A DNA stretch of 64,000 nucleotides, taken from contig JALGPY010000001.1 in the NCBI GenBank assembly GCA_023055425.1, positions 115,053,057-115,117,056 on the forward strand. The letters are read 5' to 3'. Shown piece by piece: positions 21,967 through 37,786 of this stretch (the stretch's first letter is position 1; every line of letters starts with the position of its first letter). The notes under the pieces are model-generated. The model saw nothing but the letters and a program-made list of their open reading frames with translations, was not told the origin of the DNA and did no database searches. This DNA comes from Linanthus parryae (Eukaryota > Streptophyta > Magnoliopsida > Ericales > Polemoniaceae). Made by a program: the position numbers and the translations under genes.

Positions 21967-24900
21967 GTCTCCTAAGCTGGAACGTGCGTGGGTTGGGGAA
22001 ACCACGCGCGGTCCGAGCCCTAAAGGAGCAGTTGAGGCTCCTTTCCCCTAACATAGTTTTCCTTATGGAAACTAAACTCAACAATTACGAGATGGAGAAG
22101 GTTCGAGAGAAGGTGAAGTATGCAAATGGATTTTTTGCTGAAGCACAAGATCGGAGGGGCGGGTTAGCACTACTTTGGGATAACAAGGTAAAAATCAAGC
22201 TAACTAAATTGTCCAACCACCATATTGATGCTTTAGTAGAAGAGGATGGGGGCTTTGTATGGAAGTTAACGGGGTTTTATGGCGACCCGGATAGAGAACA
22301 AAGATATAACTCGTGGGAGTTATTCAGAAGAATAGCTCCAAAAGAAAGAATGGCGTGGTGTATTTGTGGAGATTTTAATGAAATACGATCGAATATGGAA
22401 AAAGAGGGGGGACGAGAGAGAAAATATAGTCAAATGCAAGCTTTTAATTCCGTGTTACAAGATTTGTGTCTTGTGGATTTGGGATTCTCAGGACCGGAGT
22501 TTACTTGGTCAAACAACCAAGAGGAAGAAACACATATCCGGGTCCGACTAGATAGAGCTGTAGCAGCAATTGACTGGATGAATAAAATTCGGGGTGCTAA
22601 AGTATCTCACAAAACAGGCATGAGGTCAGACCATAGGCCATTATTACTGGAATGGGAAGAAGAAACCCCAAGGAAAAACAAGCGAAGACGGTTCCACTAC
22701 GAGAAAATGTGGAATTATCATGTGGATTTTGCTGAGTCGATAGCAAACTGCTGGGCCGAAGGGGGTGGAGTTAAACTGCATTCAAAGCTTTACAAGCTAG
22801 CAAGACACTGCCAGGTGTGGAATAAAAATATCTTCGGCAACGTGAAGCAACAGATTCAAGCCTTGCGAGAGCGGAAAGAATACTTGGAGAATATAGCACA
22901 GACGAAGGAGGTACGAGCTGAGCTAAATATGTTAGATGAGAAGTACGATCTGCTCTTGAGGAAGGAGGAGGTAATGTGGGCCCAACGTGCGCGTACGGAC
23001 TGGCTAAGGTATGGCGACCGGAACACAAATTTTTTTCATTGCAAAGCTTCAATTATAAGATCGAGGAATACTTTTAAAGGGATTGAAGATGAAGAAGGAA
23101 ACTGGGTTAAATCGGAAGATGAGGTAACAGCTTGTTTGGAACGCCATTTCAAAGAAATTTTCACTTCAGGTAACCCCTCAACTGAGGATATTGCTGCAAT
23201 TATTACTCAAATTCCAGCAGAGGTTTTAACTAGTGAGAATTCTATAGATTTGGACGGAATTTTTACTGCACAGGAGGTTCAGAGGGCGCTATTCCAAATG
23301 GGGCCTGATAAGGCGCCCGGAAAAGATGGATTCCCGGCGGGTTTTTATCAAAAATTCTGGGGTATTGTAGGGGCAGAAACTACTAAAACGTGCCTGGGAA
23401 TATTAAACGGTGGTGAGGCTTTGGGATCTTTCAATCATACAATTCTCGCGCTTATTCCATAAACTAAGCAACCAAGGAAACCGGTGGACTACAGACCGAT
23501 TAGCCTATGCTCAGTAATCTATAAAATAGTGGCAAAAGTGGTGGCAAACAGGGTGAAGACAGTGCTGGACCATCTGATTTCCGATAATCAATCGGCCTTC
23601 GTACCGGGACGGCTAATAACAGACAATATCTTAACAGCGTTTGAAGTCATCCACACTCTCAAAACCAGTAAGAAAGGGAAAAAAGGAGCGATAGCAATCA
23701 AAGTTGATATGTCAAAGGCCTACGACCGTATTGAGTGGCCTTTCCTAAAGGAGGTCCTTAAGAAGTTCGGCTTTGGACCTAAGATTATCTCAGTTATTAT
23801 GCAGTGTGTAACAACATCTCAGTTTGAGTTTGTTCGTGATGGCACTCTTACTGGTAGAGTAATCCCGGAGAGGGGATTAAGGCAAGGATGCCCGCTCTCG
23901 CCCTACCTTTTTGTGCTTTGTACGGAAGCACTTTCGAGTGCTGTTACTTCCGCTGTTAGAAGTCGAAGTATTGCGGGAGTAACAGCATCTCGGGGAGGAC
24001 CAGTGGTCTCCCACCTATTTTTTGCTGATGACTCTATTTTCTTTTTATAGGCTACAATACAGGAAGTTACAAAGCTACAACAAATTCTAGACACATATTG
24101 CAAAGCATCTGGACAGTTAATCAATTTTGACAAGTCTGCCATAGTCTTCTTTCCAAATGTGTCAGACGAAGCGAAGGAGGGCATCAAACAACTCTGCGGC
24201 ATTCCTGAAACGGAGAAACACGAAAAGTATCTCGGATTACGGACCACAATTGGTAAACAAAAACTGACTACTTTTGCCTATATACTAGACAGAGTTGATA
24301 GCAAACTAAAAGGCTGGAAAGAAAAATCACTGTCAATAGGAGGAAAAGAAGTTCTAATTAAGGCTGTGGCGAATGCGATTCCTTGCTATGCTATGTCGTG
24401 CTTTAAACTTCCCGAAGGAGTGTGTCAGAAAATAGAAGGCAAAATCAGACAGTTTTGGTGGAGTAACTCGAAAAAAGATAGAGGTATCAACTGGATGGCT
24501 TGGAACAAAATGCAGCAAAATAAAGAGAATGGGGGATTGGCGTTCAGGGATTTCAAAATTTTTAACCAGGCAATGCTCGCAAAGCAAGCCTGGCGAATTG
24601 TTGACAAACCCCAGTCCCTAATGAGTAAAGTGTTCTCTGCAAAGTATTTTGCAAATACGGATTTCTGGAATGCAAAATAAGGAAGCACACCGAGTTACGC
24701 ATGGCGCAGTATTATCTTCGGAAGACAACTTCTGGCAAGGGGACTCCGCGGGCAGATTGGCGACGGAAAGAAAGTGCAAATGAACGCCCCATGGGTGCCT
24801 CGAGAACCAACCTTTAAACTGGTCACAAAGAACAGTATGATCAATTATATGAAGGTGGAAGAATTTATTATCCAAGAGACTAGAAGCTGGAATGAGCAAA

Positions 24901-25109
24901 AGCTAAAAGAATACCTGTTTGAGACAGACTACCAGGAAGTAATACAAATCAGAATCCCCCAAATCCAAACCGAGGACACGGTCAGGTGGCACTACACTGA
25001 CACAGGTATATATTCAGTGAAAACTGGGTATGCTCTGGGGATGAAAGAAACACAGTTAACAGAGAAAGGAGGGGAAAGTTCAGAAAAAAGAAGCAGCCCT
25101 TACGTCAAG
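21963..25109 (+). pseudogene. LINE ORF2, endonuclease and reverse transcriptase part, three nonsense codons
   Basis: APE-type endonuclease motifs are complete: SWNVRGLGKP, METKL, GFYGDP, CGDFNEI, FTWSN and SDHRPL (nt 21966-22660). The RT follows with YRPISLC, QSAFVPGRLITDNI, KVDMSKAYDRIEW, GLRQGCPLSPYLF and the catalytic FADDS (nt 23487-24045). The frame is kept throughout but has stops at 23460-23462, 24048-24050 and 24678-24680. It is then cut at 25110 by an LTR element, inside the region leading to the zinc-binding domain. ORF2 normally nicks the target and copies the LINE RNA; this copy cannot make a full product. Confidence 0.92.
25105..25109. repeat. Target-site duplication tcaag (left)
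   Basis: Matches 33332-33336 on the far side; the LINE frame is continuous across a single copy of tcaag. Confidence 0.92.
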
Positions 25110-26656
25110 TGCAACAACCCCCTTATCCGGCTCGGACAAGACCGGGAGGGCAATGCTAAAAGTAACGGCGGAAATCAAAAGCATAACATCCCAACTTCTT
25201 TATTTATTACATAATATTAAACACAAAAGTTTCTAAATATTACACAAGCGTTTCTGAAACAACTACATCATTATTAACTAGCCAAAACTAGATTCTACTC
25301 AAGGTGAAATCCAACTACGTGAGTCTCGTTCCCAGCTACACCAGTCTTCAGCTCCTAAACCTGCGGTGGGAAGGAAACAGGAACCGCAGTTTTCAAAGTC
25401 AGCATGGAAATACTGAGTAAGTGACACCCAAGCTCGTAAAACAGAAGACGAAGCATAACTTTCTTTTCACAATAAATATAAAGAGGAAATAAAATATAAA
25501 CTTGCAGAGTAAATCATGAATTCAAATAATGACTGTAAAACTGTAAAACTGAACCTGGTACATCCAGTAAGAATACTTATAAAATTCTCATTCTTTTGAT
25601 CTTCCTTTCTCAACTTTCAAGCGGGAGAATTAGTCCCAATCTCTTTCTTCTTCTCTTTCTTAAATATCCAAATCTCATAGAAGCTGTATTATTAACTGTG
25701 TTGATACGGGGAAGAATCTACTATACTATCACTAGCAGCCATGACCTTAAGTGCCGGCACCCCCCTAAGACTCCTCGCGGCCAGAGAGGTGAGTACATGG
25801 AGCGACCCGGCAGGTTGCGACCGGGTTAAAATAAAAACGGGTCGAGTGGACGAAGCCAACACGACCAATCTAATCACAGGCCGAGTGAACAAAGTCAACA
25901 CGGCAATAAAACGCTTCTCCCGTACAACTCTTTCCACTTTAAGTTAATTACGCATTATTATAATTCGTGTGACGGTATCAAACAGAACAACTTCTGAAAA
26001 TGTAATGAAAACTGAAATAAACATATAAATAAATAACAAACACTTTTCGAAACAACTATTAAAATCAACTGGAGACACGAAAAGAGCTTGGCACGCAAGG
26101 CTTGGCATGTTCACTTACCTTACTTTCCGTAGCAAAAGCACGTCGTAGCAGTGGCTCGGGCCTACAAGGATGTCACCTACAAATCGTATCTTCTATGTCA
26201 ACAAATATTCAAATAAATGCTATAAGTCCTTAAAGAGTGTTTATATCAACTTAAAACCCCACTATTTATATTTCTATCATTTTATTACCTATTTATAATT
26301 TCCTAGAAATGCTACAGCTCATCTATTTTTAAACAACTATTCTTATTATTAGTATTATCATTTAAAAGTGACTATTTAGATTAATAAAATTATAAACTAA
26401 AGAAATTATACTTAAGAACTAAAATGACAAAGTAATATTTCAACTTATGTTTTTAAGAGAAACTTCACACGATACTATATTATTTAAAAATAGTGAAAAG
26501 TCTAATTTTACAAGTTAACAACTAATTTAATAAGCTAAGTGATTAAACATTATTTATTGCAAGTTTTTAACAAAAACGCTTCTATTATAATTTTTTTAAC
26601 AAACCACCCGTTTACTACAAAAACTACTATTCTTAGAAATTGTTGTTAATCCAAAA

Positions 26657-26751
<95 letters not shown>

Positions 26752-28495
26752 CTAAAAGTGTGGTTTATTTATATAAACTCTAAATTTGCAACAAAAACAT
26801 TATTTACATTAAAACAGTTATATTAAAAGACATTAGTCACCCCATAGTTTTAGAAAATACCAAACAACCCCTATGCCATGTTATAATTAATTCTGAAAAT
26901 TACACTTTGACCCCTTTTTTCAAGAACAAATCCGTTTTAACTCTTCTAATCATGAATCTAGCTATCAAATGTTGATTTTGATTATGTATAACTACTAAAC
27001 AGAGGGTATAGCACGTACCTAGGCCAAAAATGGCCGGAAATCGTCGAGATATGAGTCGGGTCGAAGCCTCACTTCGGAGTCGCCGGAGTTGAAGCTCGCC
27101 GCCGGCTTTAATGGCTTCTCAGGCTTGGTTTGAACCTCCTACTGCCTTGGTCGAGGCCCTAGTAGCCTACTGCAAGCAACTCGTGTGCTGTGTAGTGCTT
27201 AGGAGCTTGGCCGGAAAAGTTGGCCGGTAACAATGGAGGTTCGGCGGCGGGTCTTCGGTGCTCTGCCACTGATGCTATTGCTCTGCTTTTCCCCCTGTTT
27301 TGTAACAGAGAGGAGGGCGTGATCGAACAGAGAGGTACTGGAACGAAAGGGAGAGAGAGATAGGGCGCTGGGTTCTCTCTCGGGTTTTCCCGTCGGAGCT
27401 ACGGTGGTGATGGTGGCCGCTGCCATCAATATGATGCTTCTTCTGCTGGTTTATTTGGTGAACAGAGCGAAGAAAGGGAGAGGGAGAGAGAACTGGCAGA
27501 GGGGAAACTGAAACGAGAGTGGGTTCTCGGTGGACATTTCCCGTCGGGAAAAATGGTGGTGGTGGCGGCCTTTGGCCACTGCCTCTGCTACTCCTGCTGC
27601 TACTGCTCTGTTCCAAACAGAGAGAAAGAGAGATGAGGGAGAGAGATGAAGGCTGTGGTAGTGAGTTTGTCTTTCTCGGGTTCTTGCCGCCGTCGAAGTT
27701 GGCGGCTGTGGTGGTGGTAGTGGTTGCTGCTACCACTGCTCCTGCTGCTGTTGTTGTCTTCTGAGATCAGAGAGAAACAGGGAGTGAGAGAGGGAGAGAT
27801 ATATAGGTGGTGGTGGGTTCCCTCTTGTTTCCGAAGGTGGTGGTTATGGTGGTGATGATGAAGATGACGGTGGTTGTGGTGACGGAGGGTGGCTGGTGGT
27901 GAGCAGGAGAGGTGGAGAGTGCCTTTTATAGGCGGAGTTTCTTGGGGACCAAGAACTAAAATGGTGAGGTGGCTAAGGAAGAGGCGGTGAGAACCCTCCC
28001 GAAGGTGTTGGGGGCGGTGGTGATGAATTTGTCGTGAAGACAAAGTTTGAAGAAGGAGGTGACCTTGGCGAGAAATTGTAAGGTGTGGGTGTTGTACCAT
28101 CCACCTAGGTGATTGGGTGCAAGTGGACCACTAGCTAGTTTAGGTGATTTGGTGTAGCAATTCTATCGAGTCCCGCGGTGGTTGGACACGCGCTATTTGT
28201 TAAAACTAACTAAAATTTGAGAAACGTCTACGTATTAATTCTCGAATATTGCCTTAAAATTTTTCTTCTCTAGCATTTTACACAAATATGACTTGATATT
28301 ATTTTGCAACTAAAATTTTGTTTTAGCCTTCTAAAATTAATTTACTATTGCTAATATAATGTTTTTCTAAAATCTCACAAATATTTCTTAGCAATAAAAT
28401 TGAAATAATTTACCCAACTTTATTTTCTCAATTAGTTTCTTATTTAACTTCTTAAAATTACTATTTTACCCTTGTTGTCTAGACGGGGTATTACA
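25110..28495 (-). mobile_element. 3' LTR of the young LARD
   Basis: 3386 bp. It contains a perfect 7-bp hairpin (ctgcggt 25361-25367 with accgcag 25383-25389), a TTA microsatellite, and a GC/GGT-rich zone at 27100-28000. Open frames in that zone are His/Pro/Ser-rich low-complexity translations and are not annotated as genes. Confidence 0.92.
26657..26751. repeat. TTA microsatellite in the 3' LTR
   Basis: About 95 bp of att/tta units; the partner at 31454-31587 is 39 bp longer. Confidence 0.93.
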
Positions 28496-28512
28496 TCCTT
28501 CCCCCCTTAAAC
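28496..28512 (-). other. Polypurine tract of the young LARD
   Basis: Plus strand tccttccccccttaaac; on the minus strand gtttaaggggggaagga directly precedes TGTAATACCC of the 3' LTR. Confidence 0.8.
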
Positions 28513-29890
28513 GGAGCTTCGTCCTCGAAGCTAAAATCACATAATTAATCAAGATGCTCAGACAATTTATCAAGCAATTATCTACCAGAATCAAGATCAC
28601 GCAACAGGCAAGCAATTTCACACAGCAAATACCCATTTTCTGTAACACACATAACATCAAATGAGATCGTAGCCTCGTCTATCTACTAAAGTGATCATAG
28701 TCTCATTTAGTTATTAAGGGTCACAATCTAGAACGCATATTCCTTTTCTGTCGATCCTCGAGAAGCTAATTTCCATACCGCTGATAATTCCGGTGATTGC
28801 TATGCTGGAGTGGCTCCTGCTCGGTTTATCTGTTGATCACCCAGATCTTACAAGCTTTTGAAGTACTCTATCTTCGAGCTTCTTCTTTGTTTTGAGTTCA
28901 TGAACTCTGGATACTTCCTTGCTCTCACCTGGCCATGGCAAAAGCAAGATCTGAGAGCAGCCTGATGTGCTTCCCAGTTAAAGTTGGACCTTGCCAACAG
29001 AGTTTCTCGTGATTTCCTCCTTCAGAGGTTCACATCACTTCTTCAAATAAGATACTGCGCAGTTTGACCCTTCGATCTTCAGGACATTCTATTGTCTCTT
29101 AGGGTCTTGTCAATTCCCATGATCCAGCGTACTAGTTCTACGGGATCTTCTTTTCCCGTGGAGTCTACTGGCCTCATGTCTGCCACTTTCTTGGCTCAAT
29201 TGTCTGAACGATGAACCATACTGTAATTATCCTGAGCCACCCATTCTTGCCGTCTCGTCTTCGCGTAGCAACGCAATGGTCTACCAGTCGTATTCATATG
29301 CTTCTACTTATCATATCATTTCTCATTTTACTATAGTCTAAAGGGTTTATATCTTCTTAATAAAGCACAACTATCAATCAACCAAATATCACATAGCATG
29401 TCACACGTAGGAATCAAAGCAACTCGTCAATTCACAATTCACATTCTAACTTCTATAATTCACACTCAATTATCTATCCCACAATCAATCGGGGATGATC
29501 ACACAAACCAATCCATATCAGAATACGCAGCATATATCTATCCTCAGTCATACACATATAACTTATCTTCTCAAACACAATTCAGAATTCAATTTTCACA
29601 TCTATTTTCCTCATTACAGGAGTATCATTCCTTGCTAATAACTTATCTCATCAAATAACACAATACTTCTTCCATAATCTGGATTCTAATCCATACTTCT
29701 GAAATTCTATCACAGTGGTAATATTCAACAATCAAACAATAAATTTTCTATCAAGTAAGACAATACTAAAGGATGAGGATGCTGATAATCAGGACCTAGG
29801 CTACCCATAACCCCAACGGCTTTTCCAGTTTTAATTATCTTGCCCTATATTCATTTTAAGTTACCCTACAGGTTTTATACTGGAACGAAC
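28513..29890. other. Interior of the young LARD, no gene seen
   Basis: About 1.4 kb of AT-rich sequence with no convincing open frame on either strand. It begins with agcttcgtcctcgaagct, the same kind of motif as beside the polypurine tract of the tandem array. Confidence 0.75.
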
Positions 29891-29902
29891 GCTCTGATAC
29901 CA
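29891..29902 (-). other. Primer-binding site (tRNA-iMet) of the young LARD
   Basis: gctctgatacca on the plus strand, two bases from the 5' LTR. Confidence 0.85.
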
Positions 29903-29904
29903 CC

Positions 29905-33331
<3,427 letters not shown>

Positions 33332-33336
33332 TCAAG
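33332..33336. repeat. Target-site duplication tcaag (right)
   Basis: Partner of 25105-25109. Confidence 0.92.
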
Positions 33337-34313
33337 CTCTGGAAGTTGAAGATGGAGAGGAAGATTAGTCACCTGGTCTGGCGGGCTTCAAAGGACATTC
33401 TCCCGACTACGGAGAATTTGAGACGACGTGGCATTAAAGTGGAAGACCAATGCTGCTTATGCGAAGACAACTCGGAATCAGCAGAACACATCCTCTTCCA
33501 TTGTCAGTTAGCAAACTCAGTATGGAACTCAACAGAGGGCAAAGGACTCCTTATCAATTCCAACGCAATGGCTTCACAAAGAATCCAAGCAGATATCCTA
33601 CAATTGAAAGAAGAAGATCTAATCAGGTACTGTATAATTTTATGGTCGATCTGGCAAGGCAGGAATTCACAAAAATTCAAAAAGACAATTGTCACTACAG
33701 AGAGTGTGCTACAGCTGATACAACGAAAGTTACAAGACCAAAGAGTTAGGATGGGGGAAGAACTTATCTTTGAGAATCAAGAACTCCTGGAAAAGAAGGA
33801 CGGGGATGAAACCCTAACCCTTCAATTCGATGGCAGCTGGGATATAGCAACGGGGAAAGCATCAGCCGGATATGTGCTTCGATCTGAATCAGGGGACTGT
33901 CTAATGGCCGGGGCGTCACCATCACCAAGATGCGAGAGTGCACGAACTGCAGAAGCTTTTGCCTGTCTTCAAGGCTTGAAAGCGTGTCTTCCATGGAAGC
34001 ATAGGAAAATCAAACTGGTGGGAGATTCAATCCAGATCTCCACTGATCTGAAAGAGGCAGAAATGGACGAAGAAGGAGAGAAGAAGGAGAAATGAAGTCC
34101 TTGTTGACTGAAATCTTATCTCTAATGGAAGCCTACATAGAAACCGAGGTGGACTCGTGGGGAAGAGAGCTGAACACAGTTGCCCACCAGCTGGCAAGGC
34201 ATGCGTCAAATACAGGAGAAGACACGCGTTGGACGGATCAATTTCCTCTCTGGCTTATTAAATGTGTTGATAAATCTGTATTCCCAAGGTCTCGAGAATG
34301 CAAAGTTATTTAA
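33337..34313 (+). pseudogene. LINE ORF2, zinc-binding (zf-RVT) and RNase H part, frameshifted
   Basis: This is the downstream half of ORF2 after the LARD insertion. It begins with a KISHLVWRA segment and the CCLC...H...C zinc-binding pattern typical of zf-RVT. It then has an ILWSIW linker and an RNase H domain: LQFDGSW near 33825, a SARTAEAFA helix, and LVGDS near 34017. A frameshift near 34085-34095 moves the end of RNase H (NTVAHQLARHAS) into another frame, which stops at 34311-34313. The element's A-rich tail follows about 25 bp later. Confidence 0.9.
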
Positions 34314-34341
34314 TATAAAGTGATTCCGTTTCCTCAAAAAA

Positions 34342-34356
34342 AAATCAGAGGGATTT
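34342..34356. repeat. LINE target-site duplication (right)
   Basis: aaatcagagggattt, identical to 20484-20498, immediately after the oligo(A) tail. Confidence 0.92.
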
Positions 34357-35690
34357 GCTGGCGATTTTGCTTGGAGATTTGGGGCTGCAATAGAAAAATA
34401 TTTGACTCACTCAGAAGAAGTTCAGAAACAATAAATAGAAGCATTTCTTTAGCCACCAAATTTCATGAGTCTTCACACCTGTTTTCTTGGGTTTTTGTGG
34501 CGGGTCGTTCGAATTCGCCTGGAAGTTGGATCCACCGCCACCGGGCCTCAGTGAAGATGAATACTGATGTTTCCATATAGGTCGATTCACAGGCTCGAAA
34601 GGGGGATTCATCAGACTATCAGAGATTTATTTCTCAGATTCGCTTTTTTGCAAACTCAACGATTGTTGAAGGACAAATCAATGCGTGAAACAATAGAATT
34701 GAAGTATAAGTTGGGTTTTTGAAACCAACACTTTCAATTCTTCCATATTTAGCAACTTGATGAACAATGATGTATAAATGAAAATTTATGAAAATGATTA
34801 AAAACGCGTTAGAATCTGTTATGTGGATAAAAATTGAACATAAACTATTTGAATTCCACCAAATCAAAAATACGACGAGTATGAAATCTAGATCTAGAAC
34901 TGGGACGATGACCCGATCTATCATTTCAGTATCACCATATTAATACTTAGACGAGCACATAGTAAAACCTGCCAGACGATATACTGCAATGTACTATGCT
35001 CGTCTCAGTATTAACCCATACTGCTCGTCTGGCAATATATCGAGCGAGTATAATGCAGTATGTTTTTAGACGAGCATTTTAAAATACTTAAAGTACTTGC
35101 AGTATAAACCCATGCTTGTCTCAATAGTTAGAAAAAAATTATTGATTCCAGACTTAGAAAAGTTCAGCAACTTGCAGTATTACTTGAACACTTAAAATTT
35201 GACCAATGTGACTTGAACACTTAAAATTTAACCAGCAACACTACACTTAAAATAAAAAATAATGTGAATGAAGTTTAGCCAAATGTGAAACATTGAAAGT
35301 TGAACACTTAATTTAAACTCAGTAAACTGAACACTTTTAATTATTCATAATTTTTTAAACAATAAAAGACATAGAATACTTAAAGTATTTCATTATCACT
35401 TTGAAATATTAAAATTAACCAATTCATAAACTTTTAAACAATAACAGACATTTCAATATACTTACAAAAATTGTTGAATTTTTAAACGTTAACATATGAA
35501 ATAGACATTATTTTAACTTGGTTAGTAATTAGTTTTTACTTAATTAATAATGAAATTTAAATTGCATATGCAAATAATTCAGGTTTCGGAGTTCGATCAG
35601 AAGTTGGGAAATGTACCGCTTCCGTTGTGCCAGGTTAACATCGAGAAAGGAAACATCACAACGAGGGTAGCTTATAAGTCTGCGATGATG
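34357..35690. other. AT-rich flank, no gene seen apart from the foldback
   Basis: Unique-looking sequence contiguous with 20176-20483 before the LINE inserted. No convincing open frame. The 34941-35130 stretch holds inverted gacgagca-type repeats; 35130-35580 is very AT-rich. Confidence 0.45.
34941..35013. repeat. Short foldback (inverted repeat)
   Basis: The arm 34941-34964 (taatacttagacgagcacatagta) pairs with 34992-35013 with one mismatch and a 2-base bulge. More copies of gacgagc/gctcgtc lie at about 35020-35080, suggesting a decayed foldback or MITE core. Confidence 0.6.
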
Positions 35691-36223
35691 TGAGGGAATT
35701 GATCGAGGAAAGGCTTCCCCAACTGAAGTTTTTGTTGGACATCCATTGCGGCAACTTTACCTTTTCCGGACAGCTTGGGAATCTTGTCAAGCACCGAAGA
35801 TGAACACAGGAGAGAAAGAGCCTTAGTTTTGGTTCTACATTAACAATATGCCTGTGCGGTTTGGAATGCAGAAGTTCTGTTTGGCTTCGGGCCTGAGCTT
35901 TAACAAAACCGATGGGGTAGCCGGGAAAGAGCATGCATATGATTGAGCTTCAAATTATCTCCCCGACCACAAGCTTGGTAGAAACATCGAGATACCAGTA
36001 ATTAAAAAGATTTTGGCTGGTTAGAAGCCAAAAAAAAGAGTCGAGCAAGGAGAAGAAATATGATTATGCGAGATTGATTACAGTTCTGCCTAATTGAACG
36101 AATGCTGTTTGTGAAAACCAATTTGAACACAATATCCATGGTACCGTTTGGCCTGCTGTCGGAGTTTGAATGGGCAAACAATTCCGGATGTGGGCAGGTA
36201 CGTGTGACCAACTCGTTGAGCAA
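35690..36223 (+). pseudogene. DUF1985-like relic (plant MULE/Ulp1-associated domain)
   Basis: Frame-broken plus-strand translation gives, in order, LPQLKFLLDIHCGNFTFSGQ near 35714, YINNMPVRFGMQKFCLASGL near 35831-35890, and a LIERMLFVKTN segment near 36090. The VRF-x3-FC-x2-SGL pattern resembles the DUF1985 consensus found in plant proteins linked to Mutator-like elements and Ulp1 proteases. There are several stops and frameshifts and the sequence is cut at 36282 by an LTR. The assignment is from pattern memory and is tentative. Confidence 0.4.
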
Positions 36224-37719
36224 GTGGGGGAGAAGGCATGGGAGAAAAATATGAATTCAGCAGTTCGCCGGAAGTACAACATGTAACACCCTGGAAATTC
36301 CTAGGGGCTTAAGCACAATAAATTAATTTTTTTGAGCAAGAGTGTAATTTAAATATTTCTAATTTCTCCAGTTGAGTATAGATTTAGAGATGACTTTTGC
36401 CTGATACAATTCGCTGGAGTGGTACTCCAGAGAATATGGGGGTGAGAGAAATTATCATAACCTTGGGGATTAAATGTGTAATTTTCAAAACAACGTGACA
36501 TGTGGATATGTAGAAAAATCGATAATTGGTGGTGCTGTGAAAGTAATTGGGAATAGTTTGAAGTAATGAGTCAGAAGTTAAAATTTCAAAAAAAAAAATG
36601 AGGTTGAAGTTATTTTTATTTTTTCCTAACTTCCTAGAAAATTGCAAAATACCCCAAATATAAACTTAAGGATGCTTCCTCAATACATCTCTTTGCCACC
36701 TAAACCTCTTAGGTATCACCACCCCTGCTTAACACCTGGATGGATCAGCAACTCATCTAAGCTTATTTAATCACCCTATTCTTTTTCTTAATGGGGAATT
36801 TTTCATTACCACCTTGAACACCACCAGCACCACCAATGCAGCATCACCATCAACCCACCATTTACAAAACTGATTCGTCTGGAGACATTCAAGAATGTAA
36901 GGATAAATAGCCCCACATTAATTTCATAATTTGGTGGGTAACGGCTTCGGAATGGAGGTATGAAGGTGACGAACCCTAGAATTTCAATCGACCAATTCTT
37001 CATATTTGTGAAGATTCAGATAAATTAATCACTCCCACGTTGTTTGCCAGGTCGAGGAGCATCCAGAGATGCTGGTAATGCCAAGTCGCCGAAACACGTA
37101 GTAGCCGGATTCAAGGTTCCCCCTTACTGCTGGTAAATGCCATGTGCGACGCGAAGCTCTGCAAGCCCTAACTCATCAAGAGCAACGTTCAATTTTTCCC
37201 ATAAATCGCAGATTGATATCTCCTAAAGCCCTAAGTCAGTCTCAGTTCTCGATTCCTCGATCTCTATCTTCGGATCTTTCTCTATCACTCCTTCAGTTTT
37301 CTCTTTGAGTCTTTGTTTGGTCATCAATTGTCATCCTTGTTCCCGTACCTTCAATCCTCCAGCAATCGGCTACAAGGTTTGTTTAATTGGGAATGGTGGC
37401 GCAAGTAGATGATTTATCTATGCAAACGATTATTCAATTTTTCTTGCATAGATTTTTATATTATATTCTTTTTCTAACCCTAACATGATTTGGTTATGTG
37501 ATTTTCCCCTTTTGCAGGAGACCTATTCAAATGACTATCAGCTTGGTTATTGTCTACCAACTTCTGCATTTGAGCTTCTTTGACTTGCTCTTTCTGTTGA
37601 ATCTGTTGAAGGGATGATAGTTGTGTGTTTTAATGAAATATGAAGTTTGTTTGAATTGAATTTTGCAAATTATGCTTGTTAAGTAAATGTTTGTATTGTG
37701 ACTTGGTTTAATATATTTT

Positions 37720-37786
37720 ATTTAGGCTCCAAGGGCCCCTTGTTCAAGTCCCGCTTTAGGCCCCCGTGAGCCTAGGGCCGGCCCTG
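37720..37786 (-). other. Possible hAT transposon end inside the solo LTR
   Basis: On the minus strand the sequence starts CAGGGCCGGCCCTAGG followed by a C/G-rich stretch. This resembles the terminal inverted repeat I recall for plant hAT elements encoding TTF-type zinc-finger transposases. No matching second end is visible, so this is a fragment at best. Confidence 0.3.

Noticed and set aside
27275..28100. His/Pro-rich 150-166 codon open frames, repeated at 32111-32936
   Set aside because: Identical in both LTRs only because the LTRs are young; composition follows GGT/CT-rich low-complexity DNA.
29891..29902. tRNA genes suggested by tRNA-like sequence
   Set aside because: The matches (13-18 bases) are primer-binding sites only; no full cloverleaf was seen.
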